Assembly (NCBI RefSeq): GCF_034479515.1
Contig: NZ_CP140152.1
Location: forward strand, 2,728,001 to 2,792,000
DNA length: 64,000 nucleotides
Direction of reading: 5' to 3'
Source of the DNA: Duganella zoogloeoides
GTDB taxonomy: Bacteria; Pseudomonadota; Gammaproteobacteria; Burkholderiales; Burkholderiaceae_D
The stretch's first letter is position 1; each line of letters opens with the position of its first letter. Below the pieces are notes generated by a model, which was not told where the DNA came from, made no database searches, and saw only the letters and a list, made by a program, of their open reading frames with translations. A program made the translations under genes and the position numbers. This document shows positions 7,492 to 26,978 of this stretch, piece by piece.

Positions 7492-9503
7492 CCATGTCTG
7501 ATACCAACCTGAATACATCAACTTCGTTGATCATGGGTAAGTTGTCGTGGGCGGCCATCCCGCTCCACGAGCCTATTCTGATCGGCACCTTCGCGGGCGT
7601 GGCGCTGGGCGGCATACTGTTCCTGGCCCTCATGTTCAAATTCCAACTGTGGGGCACCCTGTGGCGCAACTGGATTACCAGTATCGACCACAAACGCATC
7701 GGCATCATGTACATGGTGCTCGGTATTATCATGCTGCTGCGCGGCTTTGCCGACGCCATCATGATGCGTGCGCAACAGGCCATGGCCTTTGGCGACAATC
7801 CCGGCTTCCTGCCACCGCACCACTTCGACCAGGTGTTTACTGCCCACGGCACGATCATGATTTTCTTCGTCGCCATGCCCCTGGTAACCGGCCTGATGAA
7901 CTACGTGGTGCCGCTGCAAATCGGCGCGCGCGACGTGGCATTCCCGTTCCTGAACAACTTCTCGTTCTGGATGACCACCTTCGGCGCGATGCTGACCATG
8001 GCGTCGCTGTTCATCGGTGAATTCGCCAAGACCGGCTGGCTGGCGTTCCCGCCACTGTCGGGCGTGCTGGCAAGTCCTGATGTGGGGGTCGATTACTATA
8101 TCTGGTCGTTGCAGGTGGCCGGGGTGGGTACCACACTGTCCGGCGTCAACCTGATCGCGACCATCGTCAAGATGCGCGCGCCAGGCATGGACTTGATGAA
8201 AATGCCGGTATTCACCTGGACCTCGCTGTGCACCAATGCACTGATCGTTGCATCGTTCCCGATCCTGACCGTGACCCTGGCGCTGCTGTCGCTGGACCGT
8301 ACCGTCGGCACCAACTTCTTCACGAACGAACTCGGCGGTAACCCGATGTTGTACGTGAACCTGATCTGGATCTGGGGCCACCCGGAGGTGTACATCCTGA
8401 TCCTGCCGGTATTCGGCGTGTTCTCGGAAATCGTCTCGACCTTCTCGGGCAAGCGCCTGTTCGGTTACACCTCGATGGTGTACGCCACCGTCGTGATCAC
8501 CATCCTGTCGTACCTGGTATGGCTGCACCACTTCTTCACCATGGGTTCGGGCGCCAGCGTCAACTCGTTCTTCGGTATCACCACGATGATTATCTCGATC
8601 CCGACGGGCGCGAAGATCTTCAACTGGCTGTTTACGATGTACAAGGGCCGCATCCGCTTTGAAGTCCCCATGCTGTGGACCATCGGCTTCATGCTGACCT
8701 TCGTTATCGGCGGTATGACCGGCGTGATGCTGGCGGTTCCGCCAGCCGACTTCGTGCTGCACAACTCGCTGTTCCTGATCGCCCACTTCCACAACGTGAT
8801 TATCGGCGGCGTGGTGTTTGGTCTGTTCGCAGGTATCAACTTCTGGTTCCCGAAAGCGTTCGGCTACAAACTCGACGAGTTCTGGGGCAAGGTATCGTTC
8901 TGGTGCTGGCTGGTCGGTTTCTGGGTGGCGTTCACGCCGCTGTACGTGATGGGCTTCATGGGCGTTACCCGCCGCATGAACCACTTCGACGACCCTTCGC
9001 TGCAAAAATGGTTCATCATCGCCGCCATTGGCGCCTTGATCATCGCAGCCGGTATCGGCGCCTTCCTGATTCAGCTGTTCGTCAGCTTCATGAACCGCGA
9101 AAAACTGCGCGACGTGACCGGCGACCCATGGGGCGGCCGTACCCTGGAGTGGGCGACCTCGTCGCCACCGCCAGACTACAACTTCGCATTCACGCCAGTC
9201 GTGCACGACAGCGACAGCTGGGCTGATATGAAAGAAAACAACTATCAGCGTCCGAAGAGCGGTTTCGTGGCCATCCACATGCCGAAGAACACGGAGATGG
9301 GCTTCATCATCGCCGCCATCAGCTTCGTGCTTGGCTTTGGCCTGATCTGGCACATGTGGCTGTTGGCCGGCCTGAGCTTCGTGGCCATGATGGTTGCGAT
9401 CGTCGTCCACACGTTCAACTACAAGCGCGACTACTACATCCCTGCGGAAGAAGTAGTTCGTACCGAAGAAGCCCATACTCGTCTGCTGGAACGTCATGTC
9501 TGA
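7488..9503 (+). CDS. cyoB: Cytochrome bo3 ubiquinol oxidase subunit I
   Basis: A 671-aa catalytic subunit carrying low-spin heme, heme o3 and CuB. It couples ubiquinol oxidation and O2 reduction to proton pumping. Visible signatures are [15 protein letters not shown] (quinone site and heme ligand), [15 protein letters not shown] (CuB His and cross-linked Tyr), [10 protein letters not shown] (CuB His pair) and [12 protein letters not shown] (heme ligands). The quinone-site residues in [11 protein letters not shown] are also kept. Length matches E. coli CyoB (663 aa). The start ATG overlaps the cyoA stop (ATGA); a second ATG at 7494 is possible. Confidence 0.98.
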   Translation: MTMSDTNLNTSTSLIMGKLSWAAIPLHEPILIGTFAGVALGGILFLALMFKFQLWGTLWRNWITSIDHKRIGIMYMVLGIIMLLRGFADAIMMRAQQAMAFGDNPGFLPPHHFDQVFTAHGTIMIFFVAMPLVTGLMNYVVPLQIGARDVAFPFLNNFSFWMTTFGAMLTMASLFIGEFAKTGWLAFPPLSGVLASPDVGVDYYIWSLQVAGVGTTLSGVNLIATIVKMRAPGMDLMKMPVFTWTSLCTNALIVASFPILTVTLALLSLDRTVGTNFFTNELGGNPMLYVNLIWIWGHPEVYILILPVFGVFSEIVSTFSGKRLFGYTSMVYATVVITILSYLVWLHHFFTMGSGASVNSFFGITTMIISIPTGAKIFNWLFTMYKGRIRFEVPMLWTIGFMLTFVIGGMTGVMLAVPPADFVLHNSLFLIAHFHNVIIGGVVFGLFAGINFWFPKAFGYKLDEFWGKVSFWCWLVGFWVAFTPLYVMGFMGVTRRMNHFDDPSLQKWFIIAAIGALIIAAGIGAFLIQLFVSFMNREKLRDVTGDPWGGRTLEWATSSPPPDYNFAFTPVVHDSDSWADMKENNYQRPKSGFVAIHMPKNTEMGFIIAAISFVLGFGLIWHMWLLAGLSFVAMMVAIVVHTFNYKRDYYIPAEEVVRTEEAHTRLLERHV

Positions 9504-10125
9504 AATTACCGCTAACGGCGCCGCGAGCGCCGACCCAAGCGCGCGTTACTGGACGCGCGACCACCACCCGGAGAACAGCACCTTGCTGGGCTTCTGGTTG
9601 TACCTGATGAGCGACTGCCTGCTGTTCGCCGGCCTGTTCGCCACTTACGCTGTGCTGGGCCGCAACTATGCTGGCGGCCCGACCGGCGCCGAGCTGTTCG
9701 AACTGGGCACGATCGCGCTGAACACCGCGTTCCTGCTGCTGTCGTCGATCACGTACGGCTTCGCCATGATCGCCGCCCAGCGCCGCAAGGTTGGCGCGGT
9801 GATCGGCTGGCTGATCGTGACCGGCCTGTTCGGCCTGGCCTTCCTGTTCCTCGAAATCGAAGAGTTCATGCACCTGATCCACCTGGGTGCCGGTCCGCAG
9901 CGCAGCGCGTTCCTGAGCTCGTTCTTCGCACTGGTCGGTACCCACGGCCTGCACGTGACGTTCGGTATCATCTGGCTGGTCACCCTGATCTTCCAGGTGA
10001 AAAAGCACGGCCTGACCGTTGAAAATCGTCGTCGCCTGATGTGCCTGTCGATGTTCTGGCACTTCCTGGACGTGATCTGGATCGGTGTGTTTACCTTTGT
10101 TTACCTGATGGGAGTTCTGCCTTGA
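9496..10125 (+). CDS. cyoC: Cytochrome bo3 ubiquinol oxidase subunit III
   Basis: A 209-aa COX3-family subunit with five predicted membrane helices. Motifs include [43 protein letters not shown] and [15 protein letters not shown]. It overlaps the end of cyoB by 8 bases, implying translational coupling. Subunit III stabilises the subunit I core of the inner-membrane oxidase. Confidence 0.97.
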   Translation: MSEITANGAASADPSARYWTRDHHPENSTLLGFWLYLMSDCLLFAGLFATYAVLGRNYAGGPTGAELFELGTIALNTAFLLLSSITYGFAMIAAQRRKVGAVIGWLIVTGLFGLAFLFLEIEEFMHLIHLGAGPQRSAFLSSFFALVGTHGLHVTFGIIWLVTLIFQVKKHGLTVENRRRLMCLSMFWHFLDVIWIGVFTFVYLMGVLP

Positions 10126-10538
10126 GCGCGCCAATTAATCACGGTGGTCACGACCACCACGGCCACGACGACCATGGTCATCACGAGCAGGACGATGGCA
10201 ACCATGGCACGATGAAGGAATACGCGATCGGCTTCGTGCTGTCCGTGATCCTGACCGCGATTCCGTTCTGGCTGGTGATGGCCAAGGTGTTCGACAAGTC
10301 GAGCACCACCGCCTTCGTCATCCTCGGCTTCGCCGCCGTCCAGGTGGTCGTTCACATGATCTACTTCCTGCACATGAACGGCAAAAACGAAGGCGGCTGG
10401 ACCTTGCTGTCCACGCTGTTTACCCTGATCCTGTTGATCATCGTGATGGCCGGTTCGATCTGGGTCATGTACCACATGAACATCAACATGATGCCTTCGA
10501 TGGGTGACGACGTGCACAACATGCATGAGATGAAATGA
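10122..10538 (+). CDS. cyoD: Cytochrome bo3 ubiquinol oxidase subunit IV, His-rich N-terminus
   Basis: A 138-aa subunit IV if initiated at TTG 10122, which overlaps the cyoC stop (TTGA) and has GGGAG about 8 bases upstream. The three-helix core ([55 protein letters not shown]) matches E. coli CyoD. The first 30 residues are a His/Asp-rich tail ([15 protein letters not shown]) with no counterpart in E. coli. If translation began at ATG 10212 the tail would be absent, but the SD and overlap favour 10122. Confidence 0.95.
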   Translation: MSAPINHGGHDHHGHDDHGHHEQDDGNHGTMKEYAIGFVLSVILTAIPFWLVMAKVFDKSSTTAFVILGFAAVQVVVHMIYFLHMNGKNEGGWTLLSTLFTLILLIIVMAGSIWVMYHMNINMMPSMGDDVHNMHEMK

Positions 10539-11362
10539 CGGGCGGCGCTGAACAGCGCCAGCGTTCCCGCACCCTGCGCATCAGCCTGGCCATTCTGGCC
10601 GGGTTGATGTTTGCAGGGTTTTTTGCTTTGGGAACCTGGCAAGTCTATCGACTGCAATGGAAGCTGGCCCTGATCGAACGGGTGGACCAGCGCGTGCACG
10701 CGCCTGCGATCGACGCACCGACCGTGGCCCAGTGGCCGCTGGTCAGCGCCGAGACCGACGAGTATCGCCACGTGCGCATCACCGGCACGTACCTGCCGGG
10801 CGCCGACACCTTGACCCTGGCCTCGCTCGACCGCGGCATCGGCTATTGGGTGCTGACGCCCCTGTGCACGGCCGATGGCGGCATTGTCATGGTCAATCGC
10901 GGCTTCGTGCCGGCAGGCGCGGGCGGCTGGCGCGCGCAACCGGCGCCACCGAAAGTGCAAGCCGATGCCTGCGGCACGCTGGCCGAGTCGGCACCGGCGC
11001 CAAGCACGGTATCGGGCCTGCTGCGCCTGAGCGAGATTGCCAGTTCGCTGCGCAAGAACGAACCGGCGCGCAATTATTGGTACACGCGCGACACCAAGGC
11101 GATTGCCGAGGCGCGCGGCTTGCCGGCCGTGGCGCCATACTTTATCGACGCCGACGCAGCCTCCGCTGCGGCCGCCAATTTGCCGGTACCGGGAGAAACC
11201 GCCGTGCCTGTGGGCGGCCTGACGGTGGTATCGTTCGTCAACAATCACCTGGTATACGCGCTGACCTGGTATGGCCTGGCGCTGATGGTGGTGGCCGCTG
11301 CCGTGTGGGTGGTGCGCGATGCCCGCAGGAGTAAACAAGAAGGCGTGAATGGCGAAAGCTAA
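10535..11362 (+). CDS. SURF1-family oxidase assembly protein
   Basis: A 275-aa SURF1-family protein. One membrane helix lies near the N-terminus (about residues 15-37, ending GTWQVYRLQWK) and one near the C-terminus (LTWYGLALMVVAAAVWVV), flanking a periplasmic domain with RHVRITGTY and the conserved VNRGFVPA. SURF1 proteins help assemble heme-copper oxidases by handling heme. The ATGA overlap with cyoD and position in the operon imply a role in maturing this bo3 oxidase. No cyoE (heme O synthase) gene is present here. Confidence 0.92.
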   Translation: MTGGAEQRQRSRTLRISLAILAGLMFAGFFALGTWQVYRLQWKLALIERVDQRVHAPAIDAPTVAQWPLVSAETDEYRHVRITGTYLPGADTLTLASLDRGIGYWVLTPLCTADGGIVMVNRGFVPAGAGGWRAQPAPPKVQADACGTLAESAPAPSTVSGLLRLSEIASSLRKNEPARNYWYTRDTKAIAEARGLPAVAPYFIDADAASAAAANLPVPGETAVPVGGLTVVSFVNNHLVYALTWYGLALMVVAAAVWVVRDARRSKQEGVNGES

Positions 11363-12710
11363 CAAGAACCCGTTCGACCATGGCAGCAGGCCGCTGCCGG
11401 TGATCGAGCCGCTGGCGGCAGCCAACTCGATCACCCACGCGGCCGGCCACAAGAACATGCAGCAGCTGATCCAGCTGCGCTGGATCGCCGTGGTCGGCCA
11501 GGTGGCAACGATCGCGATTGCCTCGATGCTGCTCGACGTGCAGTTGCCGATGCCGGCCATGCTCAACGTACTGGCGTGCCTGATCGCCTTCAATATCGCC
11601 AGCACCTTGCGCTGGCAGGAAAACCAGGTGGTGTCCAACAGCGAGCTGCTGCTGGCGTTGACGGTCGATGTGGCCAGCCTGACGGCGCAGCTGTACCTGT
11701 CCGGCGGCGCCACCAATCCGTTCGTGTTCCTGTACCTGCTGCACGTAATTTTAGGCGCGGTGCTGCTGGAAACCTGGTCCACCTGGACCATTGCCGGCGT
11801 TACCGGTTTTTGCATCGCCGGCCTGGCGCTGTTCTCGGAGCCGCTGCGCCTGCCGCTGGACCAGGAGCGCGGCATCATGAGCCTGTACGTGCAGGGCATG
11901 CTGTTGTGCTTCATCATCGACGCCGCGTTGCTGGTGGTGTTCGTGAACCGCATCATGCGCAATATGCGCACCACGGCCAGCAAGCTGGCTGACCTGCGCC
12001 AGCGCGCGGCCGAAGAAGAACATATCGTACGCATGGGCTTGCTTGCATCGGGCGCAGCGCACGAACTCGGCACGCCGCTGGCCACGCTGGCCGTCATCCT
12101 CGGCGACTGGAAGCGTATGCCCGAGTTCAAGGGCAACCCGGAACTGCTCGAAGAGATCGGCGAAATGCAGACCCAGCTCCAGCGTTGCAAGGCCATCGTC
12201 AGCGGCATCCTGCTGTCGGCCGGCGAAACGCGCGGTGAATCGTCGGAAGCGACCACGCTCGACGATTTCCTGTACGACGTGACGGCCGAATGGCGCATCG
12301 GCCGGCCGGTACAGCAATTCGAGTTCGACAACCGCGTCGAGGTGGACTTGCCGGTCGTGGCCGACTCCACGGTCAAGCAGATGATCAGTAACCTGCTCGA
12401 CAACGCACTCGAAGCGTCGCCGCGCTGGCTGCGGCTCGACGCGGTGATCGAGGCAAATGCGCTGGTACTGACGGTGACCGACGCCGGCCCCGGTTTTGCC
12501 GAGGCGATCCTGGCGCAATTCGGCAAGCCGTATAATTCAAGCAAAGGACGGCCGGGCGGTGGACTCGGACTGTTCCTGGTGGTGAACGTGGCGCGCACGC
12601 TGGGCGGCACCGTGGCCGCCAGCAATCGTGAAGAGGGCGGGGCGGTGGTGCGGGTCCACCTGCCGCTGTCGGCCATCGCCATACAACCGGAACAAGCACA
12701 TGATTACTGA
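11349..12710 (+). CDS. regB: RegB/PrrB-type redox sensor histidine kinase
   Basis: A 453-aa membrane kinase. Six hydrophobic segments (about residues 40-205) carry GGATNPFVFLYLLHV, matching the RegB quinone-binding motif (GGxxNPF). The phosphorylation site is in GAAHELGTPLATLAVI (His near residue 236), the hallmark H-box of RegB/PrrB/ActS/RoxS. The ATPase part has NLLDNALEAS, DAGPGF and GGGLGLFLVVN. Family members sense quinone or respiratory state and phosphorylate RegA. It overlaps SURF1 by 14 bases and the next regulator by 11, so the oxidase operon probably carries its own redox sensor. Cognate signal inferred, not shown. Confidence 0.92.
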   Translation: MAKANKNPFDHGSRPLPVIEPLAAANSITHAAGHKNMQQLIQLRWIAVVGQVATIAIASMLLDVQLPMPAMLNVLACLIAFNIASTLRWQENQVVSNSELLLALTVDVASLTAQLYLSGGATNPFVFLYLLHVILGAVLLETWSTWTIAGVTGFCIAGLALFSEPLRLPLDQERGIMSLYVQGMLLCFIIDAALLVVFVNRIMRNMRTTASKLADLRQRAAEEEHIVRMGLLASGAAHELGTPLATLAVILGDWKRMPEFKGNPELLEEIGEMQTQLQRCKAIVSGILLSAGETRGESSEATTLDDFLYDVTAEWRIGRPVQQFEFDNRVEVDLPVVADSTVKQMISNLLDNALEASPRWLRLDAVIEANALVLTVTDAGPGFAEAILAQFGKPYNSSKGRPGGGLGLFLVVNVARTLGGTVAASNREEGGAVVRVHLPLSAIAIQPEQAHDY

Positions 12711-13266
12711 ACCCGTCGCCGATCAACACGTATCGGATCAACGCGTACTTCTGCTGGTCGAAGATGACGCCGCCTTTGCCCGTACGCTGGGCCGCTCGTT
12801 CGAGCGGCGCGGCTACCGGGTATTACTGGCCGAGAATGTCGACGAGGCCAGCGCGGCCTTGATGGACAATTCGCCCGGCTACGCCGTGGTGGATTTGAAA
12901 CTCAAGGGCAATTCGTCCGGCCTGGCGTGCGTGCAGATGTTGCACCAGCACGATCCCGACATGCTGATCGTGGTGCTGACCGGGTTCGCCAGCATCAACA
13001 CGGCAGTGGAAGCGATCAAGCTGGGCGCCTGCCAGTACCTGGCCAAGCCGTCGAACACCGACGACATCGAGGCCGCGTTCGAACACGTGGCCGGCACCGC
13101 CGAAGTGGAAGTCACCAACCGCACCACGTCGGTCAAAACCCTGGAGTGGGAGCACATCCACACGGTGCTGGCGGAGACCGACTTCAATATCTCCGAAGCG
13201 GCCCGCCGCCTCGGCATGCACCGCCGCACGCTGGCCCGCAAGCTGGAAAAACAGCGCGTCAAATGA
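12700..13266 (+). CDS. regA: RegA/PrrA-type response regulator
   Basis: A 188-aa regulator with a receiver domain (VLLLVEDD acidic pocket, phospho-Asp in YAVVDLKLKG, Thr in VVLTGF, Lys in YLAKPS) and a C-terminal Fis-type helix-turn-helix (NISEAARRLGMHRRTLARKL) that closely matches RegA/PrrA/ActR. The ATG at 12700 overlaps the kinase gene. RegA homologues control respiratory oxidases, so autoregulation of this operon is plausible but not shown by the sequence. It converges on the next gene with a 10-base gap. Confidence 0.93.
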   Translation: MITEPVADQHVSDQRVLLLVEDDAAFARTLGRSFERRGYRVLLAENVDEASAALMDNSPGYAVVDLKLKGNSSGLACVQMLHQHDPDMLIVVLTGFASINTAVEAIKLGACQYLAKPSNTDDIEAAFEHVAGTAEVEVTNRTTSVKTLEWEHIHTVLAETDFNISEAARRLGMHRRTLARKLEKQRVK

Positions 13267-13276
13267 CCTGATCCGC

Positions 13277-18370
<5,094 letters not shown>

Positions 18371-18494
18371 TCCTCGTCAGGCAAATCTATTGCTAAGAGC
18401 ATACGGAATACCCTGCGGAAAGTCCACGAGTACCAGCGTCCATTGCGGCTGCCCAGTACAATTGCTACCAGTCTTTACAACACATGGAATCCTG

Positions 18495-19445
18495 ATGAAA
18501 CCTGAAGTCTTGGTACTTGCCGCCAGCCCGTCCGCCTCCGTGATGGAGCAACTCGACCAGCATTTCCACTGCCACCACGTATGGCGCCAGCCGCAGGACG
18601 GGCGCGCCGCGTATATCGCGTCGGTGGCGCCGGGCGTGCGCGCCGTGCTCACTACCGCCGCCATCGGCGTCGATCAGGCGCTGCTCGACCAGTTGCCCAA
18701 GCTGGAAATGGTGGCCATCAACGGCATCGGCCTCGACGCCATCCCGCTCGACCTCACCCGCGCCCGTGGCCTGGCCGTGACCAACACCCCGGACGTGCTG
18801 ACCGACGACGTGGCCGACCACGCGCTGACCCTGCTGCTGGCCGCGGCGCGCCGCCTGCCGGCGCTGGACCGCTACGTGCGCGCTGGCGAATGGGAGGCCG
18901 GCGTGGCGCTCAAACCCACGCGCGCCTTGCGCGGCAAGACCTGCGGCGTGTTCGGGTTCGGCCGCATCGGCCAGGCGGTGGCCGCCCGCGCCGAGGCGTT
19001 CGGCATGAACGTCCAGTACTTCCAGCCACGCGCCATCGATGGCGTGGCGACGCCGCGCGCGGACTCGCTGCTCGACCTGGCGCGCGCCAGCGACTACCTG
19101 GTGGTGTGCGCTCCCGGCACGCCGGCCACGCGCCACGCCATCAACGCCGAGGTGATGGCCGCGCTGGGCGCGGAGGGCACGCTGGTGAACATCTCGCGCG
19201 GCGCCCTGGTGGATGAAGCGGCGCTGGTGGACGCGCTGCGCGACGGCACGCTGGGCATGGCCGCGCTCGATGTGTTCGCCGATGAACCGCGCGTGCTGCC
19301 GGCGTTGCGTGAAGTCCACAACGCTGTGCTCACGCCGCACGTGGGCAGCCTGACCGTGGAGACCCGCCACGCCATGGGACAGCTGGTGGTCGATAACCTG
19401 CTGGCGCATTTCGCCGGCAACCGATTATTGACTCCAGTGAACTAA
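18495..19445 (+). CDS. D-isomer-specific 2-hydroxyacid dehydrogenase
   Basis: A 316-aa NAD(P)-dependent dehydrogenase, probably acting on glyoxylate/hydroxypyruvate or a related 2-ketoacid. The Rossmann motif is GVFGFGRIGQAVA (about residue 150), followed by the family signatures VNISRGALVDEAALVDAL, LDVFADEPRV and the catalytic His in LTPHVGS; the catalytic Arg is in NISRG and the Glu in DEP. Start ATG 18495 rather than the earlier frame opening, since MKPEVLVLAAS is the usual family start. Divergent from the giant hybrid kinase. Substrate not determinable from sequence. Confidence 0.92.
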   Translation: MKPEVLVLAASPSASVMEQLDQHFHCHHVWRQPQDGRAAYIASVAPGVRAVLTTAAIGVDQALLDQLPKLEMVAINGIGLDAIPLDLTRARGLAVTNTPDVLTDDVADHALTLLLAAARRLPALDRYVRAGEWEAGVALKPTRALRGKTCGVFGFGRIGQAVAARAEAFGMNVQYFQPRAIDGVATPRADSLLDLARASDYLVVCAPGTPATRHAINAEVMAALGAEGTLVNISRGALVDEAALVDALRDGTLGMAALDVFADEPRVLPALREVHNAVLTPHVGSLTVETRHAMGQLVVDNLLAHFAGNRLLTPVN

Positions 19446-21148
19446 TCTCACTTTCTGCATAGGCCCGTCATCGGCGCGTCACATTCACAAGGTATCATTG
19501 CTGTCATCGTGACAACATTGCTTACCTTGTGGAATTAATATGACCTTGCTGAAACTCTCCCAACTCAATACCGGCATGCGCGTGGTAGCATCGTTCGCGG
19601 CGCTGCTGCTGCTGATGGCATGCATGTCGGCAGTCTCGTTGTGGCGCCTGCAATCGGCCAATGACACCACTGCCAACCTGGTGCACGACAAGCTGGCGCG
19701 CGAACAACTCACTTCCGAGCTGCTGGGCGCGGCCGAACTCAATGGTCTGCGGGCGATTTCCGTGGCCCGCAGCGACAGCCTGGAAGTATCGGACCTGTTC
19801 ATGGCGCAGCTGGTGGCCGGCGACCGCCAGGCCGAGGCCACGGAGCGCAAGCTGGCGGCCCTGCCGACCGAAGCGGCGGAGGCGGCGCTGCTGCAGGCCG
19901 TGGCGGCAAAAAAGGCGGTGTACATGGCGCTGCGCGCTGACCTGTTCAAGTTCAAGGACATGGGCCGCATCCAGGACGTCGAGAGCCTGCTCGACACCCG
20001 CCTGGGCGCCACCTTCAAGCAGTACACGGGCGCGCTCGACCAGTTGCTCACCTGGCAGACGCAGGAGGCGACCGCGCTGGCGGCGGCGTCCGACCAGCAG
20101 TTCCGCAACAGCCGCGTGCTGCTGGCAGCGCTCGGCGCGGCAGCGCTGGCGGCGGGCATCGTGCTGGCCTGGATGCTGACCCGCAGCGTGGTGCAGCCGC
20201 TCACGCAGGCGGTAGCGCTGGCCGAGCAGGTGGCCGCCGGCGAACTGCATGCAGTCATCAATCATGGCCGCCGCGATGAAATCGGCCAGTTGTTCGACGC
20301 ATTGAGCCACATGACGGCGCGCCTGGCCGATACCGTGGGCCGCGTGCGCGACGGCGCCGTTGCCATCGATGCCGCCTCGCGCGAGATCGCCAACGGCAAC
20401 CTCGACCTGTCGCGCCGCACCGAGCACCAGGCCGGCGCCCTGCAGGAAACCGCGTCGGCGATGGTGGAACTGACCACGGCCGTGAAGCAAAACAGCAGCA
20501 ACGCGCGCCAGGCCAATACCCTGGCGGTGTCGGCGTCCGGCGTGGCTGGCAAGGGCGGCCACGCGGTGCGCGACATGGTCAACACCATGGCCGGCATCAA
20601 CGACGATGCCCGCAAGATTTCGGACATCACCGGCGTGATCGACGGCATCGCCTTCCAGACCAATATCCTGGCGCTGAATGCAGCGGTGGAAGCGGCGCGC
20701 GCCGGCGAGCAGGGACGCGGCTTCGCGGTCGTGGCTTCCGAAGTACGGTCGCTGGCACAACGCTCGGCCGATGCCGCGCGCGAAATCAAGAAGCTGATCA
20801 CCGCCTCGACCGAGCGCATCGCCAGCGGCAGTGCGCAAGCCCAGGCGGCCGGAGCCACCATGGACGATATCGTTGCGAGCGTGGAGCAGGTGACCGTGAT
20901 CATCGGCGCCATCAGTACCGCCAGCGGCGAGCAGGAAGCAGGCATCGAGCAAGTGGGCCGGGCGATCGGCGAAATGGACGGTGTGACCCAGCAGAACGCC
21001 GCGCTGGTGGAGGAAGCGGCAGCTGCCGCCGACGCCATGCAGGCGCAGGCGCGCGACCTGGCTGCGCTGGTCGGTTCGTTCCGCATCGACGGCGCCGCCG
21101 CCGAGGACACCACGGTCGTGGTGGCAGCAGCGAAGGCGCGGCCCGCGC

Positions 21149-24907
<3,759 letters not shown>

Positions 24908-25068
24908 GGCAGCTCTCGTGGTTCGTCTCCGGAATGACTATAACGTACCGCTGCAACCGGCGCCACCATGGTGCAACTGGCGCCGCCAGGATACCGTTCG
25001 TCGCAGCGTTCCACGCAACACCTGGCCATTCCATACAGTGTGGTCATACCCACCACATGGAGCACAAC

Positions 25069-25485
25069 ATGTCCTTTCGATACCATCTCGCAGCCCTGTT
25101 CATCACCGTCGCCGCGCAGTCCGTCCATGCCGCAGACCTCAATATTGCGGTCGAAGGCGTGGCCAGCGCCGATGGCCGGGTGATGGTGGCCCTGTTCGAT
25201 TCGGCCGAGACCTACCGCCGCAAGCCGGTGCGCGCGCTGGTGGCGCCGGCCGCCGCCGGCACCGTGCGCATCGACGTCAAGGACCTGGCGCCCGGCGACT
25301 ACGCGTTTGTCGTGTATCACGACGCCAACGCCAACAATCAGCTGGACATGAACCCGGTCGGCATGCCGGTCGAGGACTTCGCCTTCAGTAACAATGCCAT
25401 GGGGCAGGGCGGCGCGCCCGGGTTCGACGCCGCGCGCTTCACGCTGCCGGCCGCCGGCCTTGCCACCACGGTCAACCTGCGCTGA
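25069..25485 (+). CDS. DUF2141 periplasmic protein
   Basis: A 138-aa secreted protein with a signal peptide (to about residue 22, SVHA) and a DUF2141 pattern: GRVMVALFDSAETYRRKP, then DLAPGDYAFVVYHDANANNQLDMNPVGMP, with N/D-rich turns and EDFAFSNNA. Start set by GGAG at 25059-25062 six bases before ATG. It lies 8 bases upstream of the carotenoid oxygenase, so both are probably co-transcribed. DUF2141 genes often accompany carotenoid-related genes, but the molecular function is unknown. Confidence 0.9.
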   Translation: MSFRYHLAALFITVAAQSVHAADLNIAVEGVASADGRVMVALFDSAETYRRKPVRALVAPAAAGTVRIDVKDLAPGDYAFVVYHDANANNQLDMNPVGMPVEDFAFSNNAMGQGGAPGFDAARFTLPAAGLATTVNLR

Positions 25486-25493
25486 GGTTCATC

Positions 25494-26978
25494 ATGCCAG
25501 CACGCCGCCAATTTCTCTCCCGCTGCGCCGGTCTCGCCGCTCTCGGTGTCTCCGCCACCACGCTGGCCGATACCGCCACGTACCGCAGCTTCCACGCCGC
25601 CCTCGATGGCGACGCCCGCCTGCTCCCGTATGCCGACTTCGCGGGCGAGCTGGCCGGCGATGCAACCGTGCTCGGACGCTTGCCGACAGACCTGGCAGGG
25701 GTGTTCTACCGTAACGGCCCCGGCCGGTTCGAGCTGGGGGGCGAACGCTATCACCACTGGTTCGACGGCGACGGCTTTGCCCAGCGCTGGGCGATCGCCG
25801 ATGGCAAGGTCCACCATCGCGGGCGTTTCGTCGCCACCCAGAAATTCGAGCAGGAGACGCGCGCGGGTCGCTTCCTCTACAGCGCCTTCGGCACCCAGAT
25901 CGACCGCGCCCCGGTCCGTAGCAACGACACCATCAACGTTGCCAACACCAATCTGCTGCCGTTCAACGGCGGCGTGTATGCGCTGTGGGAAGGCGGTTCG
26001 GCAACCGAGCTCGATCCCGATACGCTGGACACGCGCGGCATCAAGACCTGGCGCCCGGACCTCAAAGCGATGCCGTTTTCCGCCCATCCCAAGCAGGATC
26101 CGGACGGCGGCCTGTGGAACTTCGGTAACCTGCCCGGCGCCGACCGGTTGATCATCTATAGGCTCGACGCGCGCGGTGCGGTCACCCGTACCGCCATGCT
26201 GCCGGTGCCGCAGCTGAACATGGTGCACGATTTCGTGGTCAGCGCGCGCCACCTGGTGTTCCTGGTGCCGCCGTATGCACTGGACGCCCCGGGCCGCAGC
26301 CTGGCCGAGCGGCTGCGCTGGCAGGGCGGCGAACGGCCGCTGCGCGCGGTGGTGGTGGACAAGGCCACGCTCACCGTGCGCCAGGTGTTCGAGCTGCGGG
26401 CGCGCTCGGTCTTCCACCTCGGCAACGCGTGGGACGACGGCGACTGCATCCGGCTCGACGCCGTGCTGCACGCGGGCGATATCGTGCCGGAACCGGCGCT
26501 GCCGATGCGCGGCGACATGCGCCCGTACGAGGCCCAGCGCAGCAGCGCGGTGCAGATCATGCTTGATTTTGCCAGCGGCCAGGCGCGCGAGGCGCGGCTG
26601 TTTGGCGTGAGCGAATTTCCACGGGTGGCGCCGCAGGTGGTGTCGCGCCGCCACCGCAAGCTGCTGGTGCTCGGCGTGGGTGCGGGCAGCACGGCGCAGG
26701 TGCTCGACTCCGTCAACCTGGTCGATACCGACAGCGGCAAAGTCGATGGTTACCGCTTCGGTCCCGGCTGGCAGGTCGAGGAACATGTGCTGGTGCCGCG
26801 CAGCGGGGCCAGGACGGAGACGGACGGCTACGTGGTGGGTGTGGCGCAGGATACGCGGCGCGGCCAGACCGTGCTGACCGTGTTCGATGCACGCAACGTC
26901 CAGGATGGCCCGGTGGCGCTGGCGCGGCTCGGCTATCGCGCGCCAGTGTGTTTTCATGGTAACTTTCTGGCGGCATGA
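25494..26978 (+). CDS. Carotenoid oxygenase (RPE65/CCD family), exported
   Basis: A 494-aa nonheme-iron carotenoid cleavage dioxygenase-like enzyme. The four iron-binding histidines appear in FSAHPK (about 198), NMVHDF (about 244), VFHLGNAW (about 306) and CFHGNF near the C-terminus. Other family motifs are GVFYRNGPGRFELGG and HHWFDGDGFAQRW. The N-terminus (ARRQFLSRCAGLAALG) looks like a twin-arginine signal, so the enzyme is probably exported folded. The family cleaves carotenoids, apocarotenoids or stilbenes; substrate unknown. The stop overlaps the next kinase start (ATGA). Confidence 0.93.
   Translation: MPARRQFLSRCAGLAALGVSATTLADTATYRSFHAALDGDARLLPYADFAGELAGDATVLGRLPTDLAGVFYRNGPGRFELGGERYHHWFDGDGFAQRWAIADGKVHHRGRFVATQKFEQETRAGRFLYSAFGTQIDRAPVRSNDTINVANTNLLPFNGGVYALWEGGSATELDPDTLDTRGIKTWRPDLKAMPFSAHPKQDPDGGLWNFGNLPGADRLIIYRLDARGAVTRTAMLPVPQLNMVHDFVVSARHLVFLVPPYALDAPGRSLAERLRWQGGERPLRAVVVDKATLTVRQVFELRARSVFHLGNAWDDGDCIRLDAVLHAGDIVPEPALPMRGDMRPYEAQRSSAVQIMLDFASGQAREARLFGVSEFPRVAPQVVSRRHRKLLVLGVGAGSTAQVLDSVNLVDTDSGKVDGYRFGPGWQVEEHVLVPRSGARTETDGYVVGVAQDTRRGQTVLTVFDARNVQDGPVALARLGYRAPVCFHGNFLAA

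Noticed and set aside
10142..10205. CAC/GAC-rich tract as a tandem DNA repeat
   Set aside because: It is the coding sequence of the His/Asp-rich CyoD tail and has irregular spacing.
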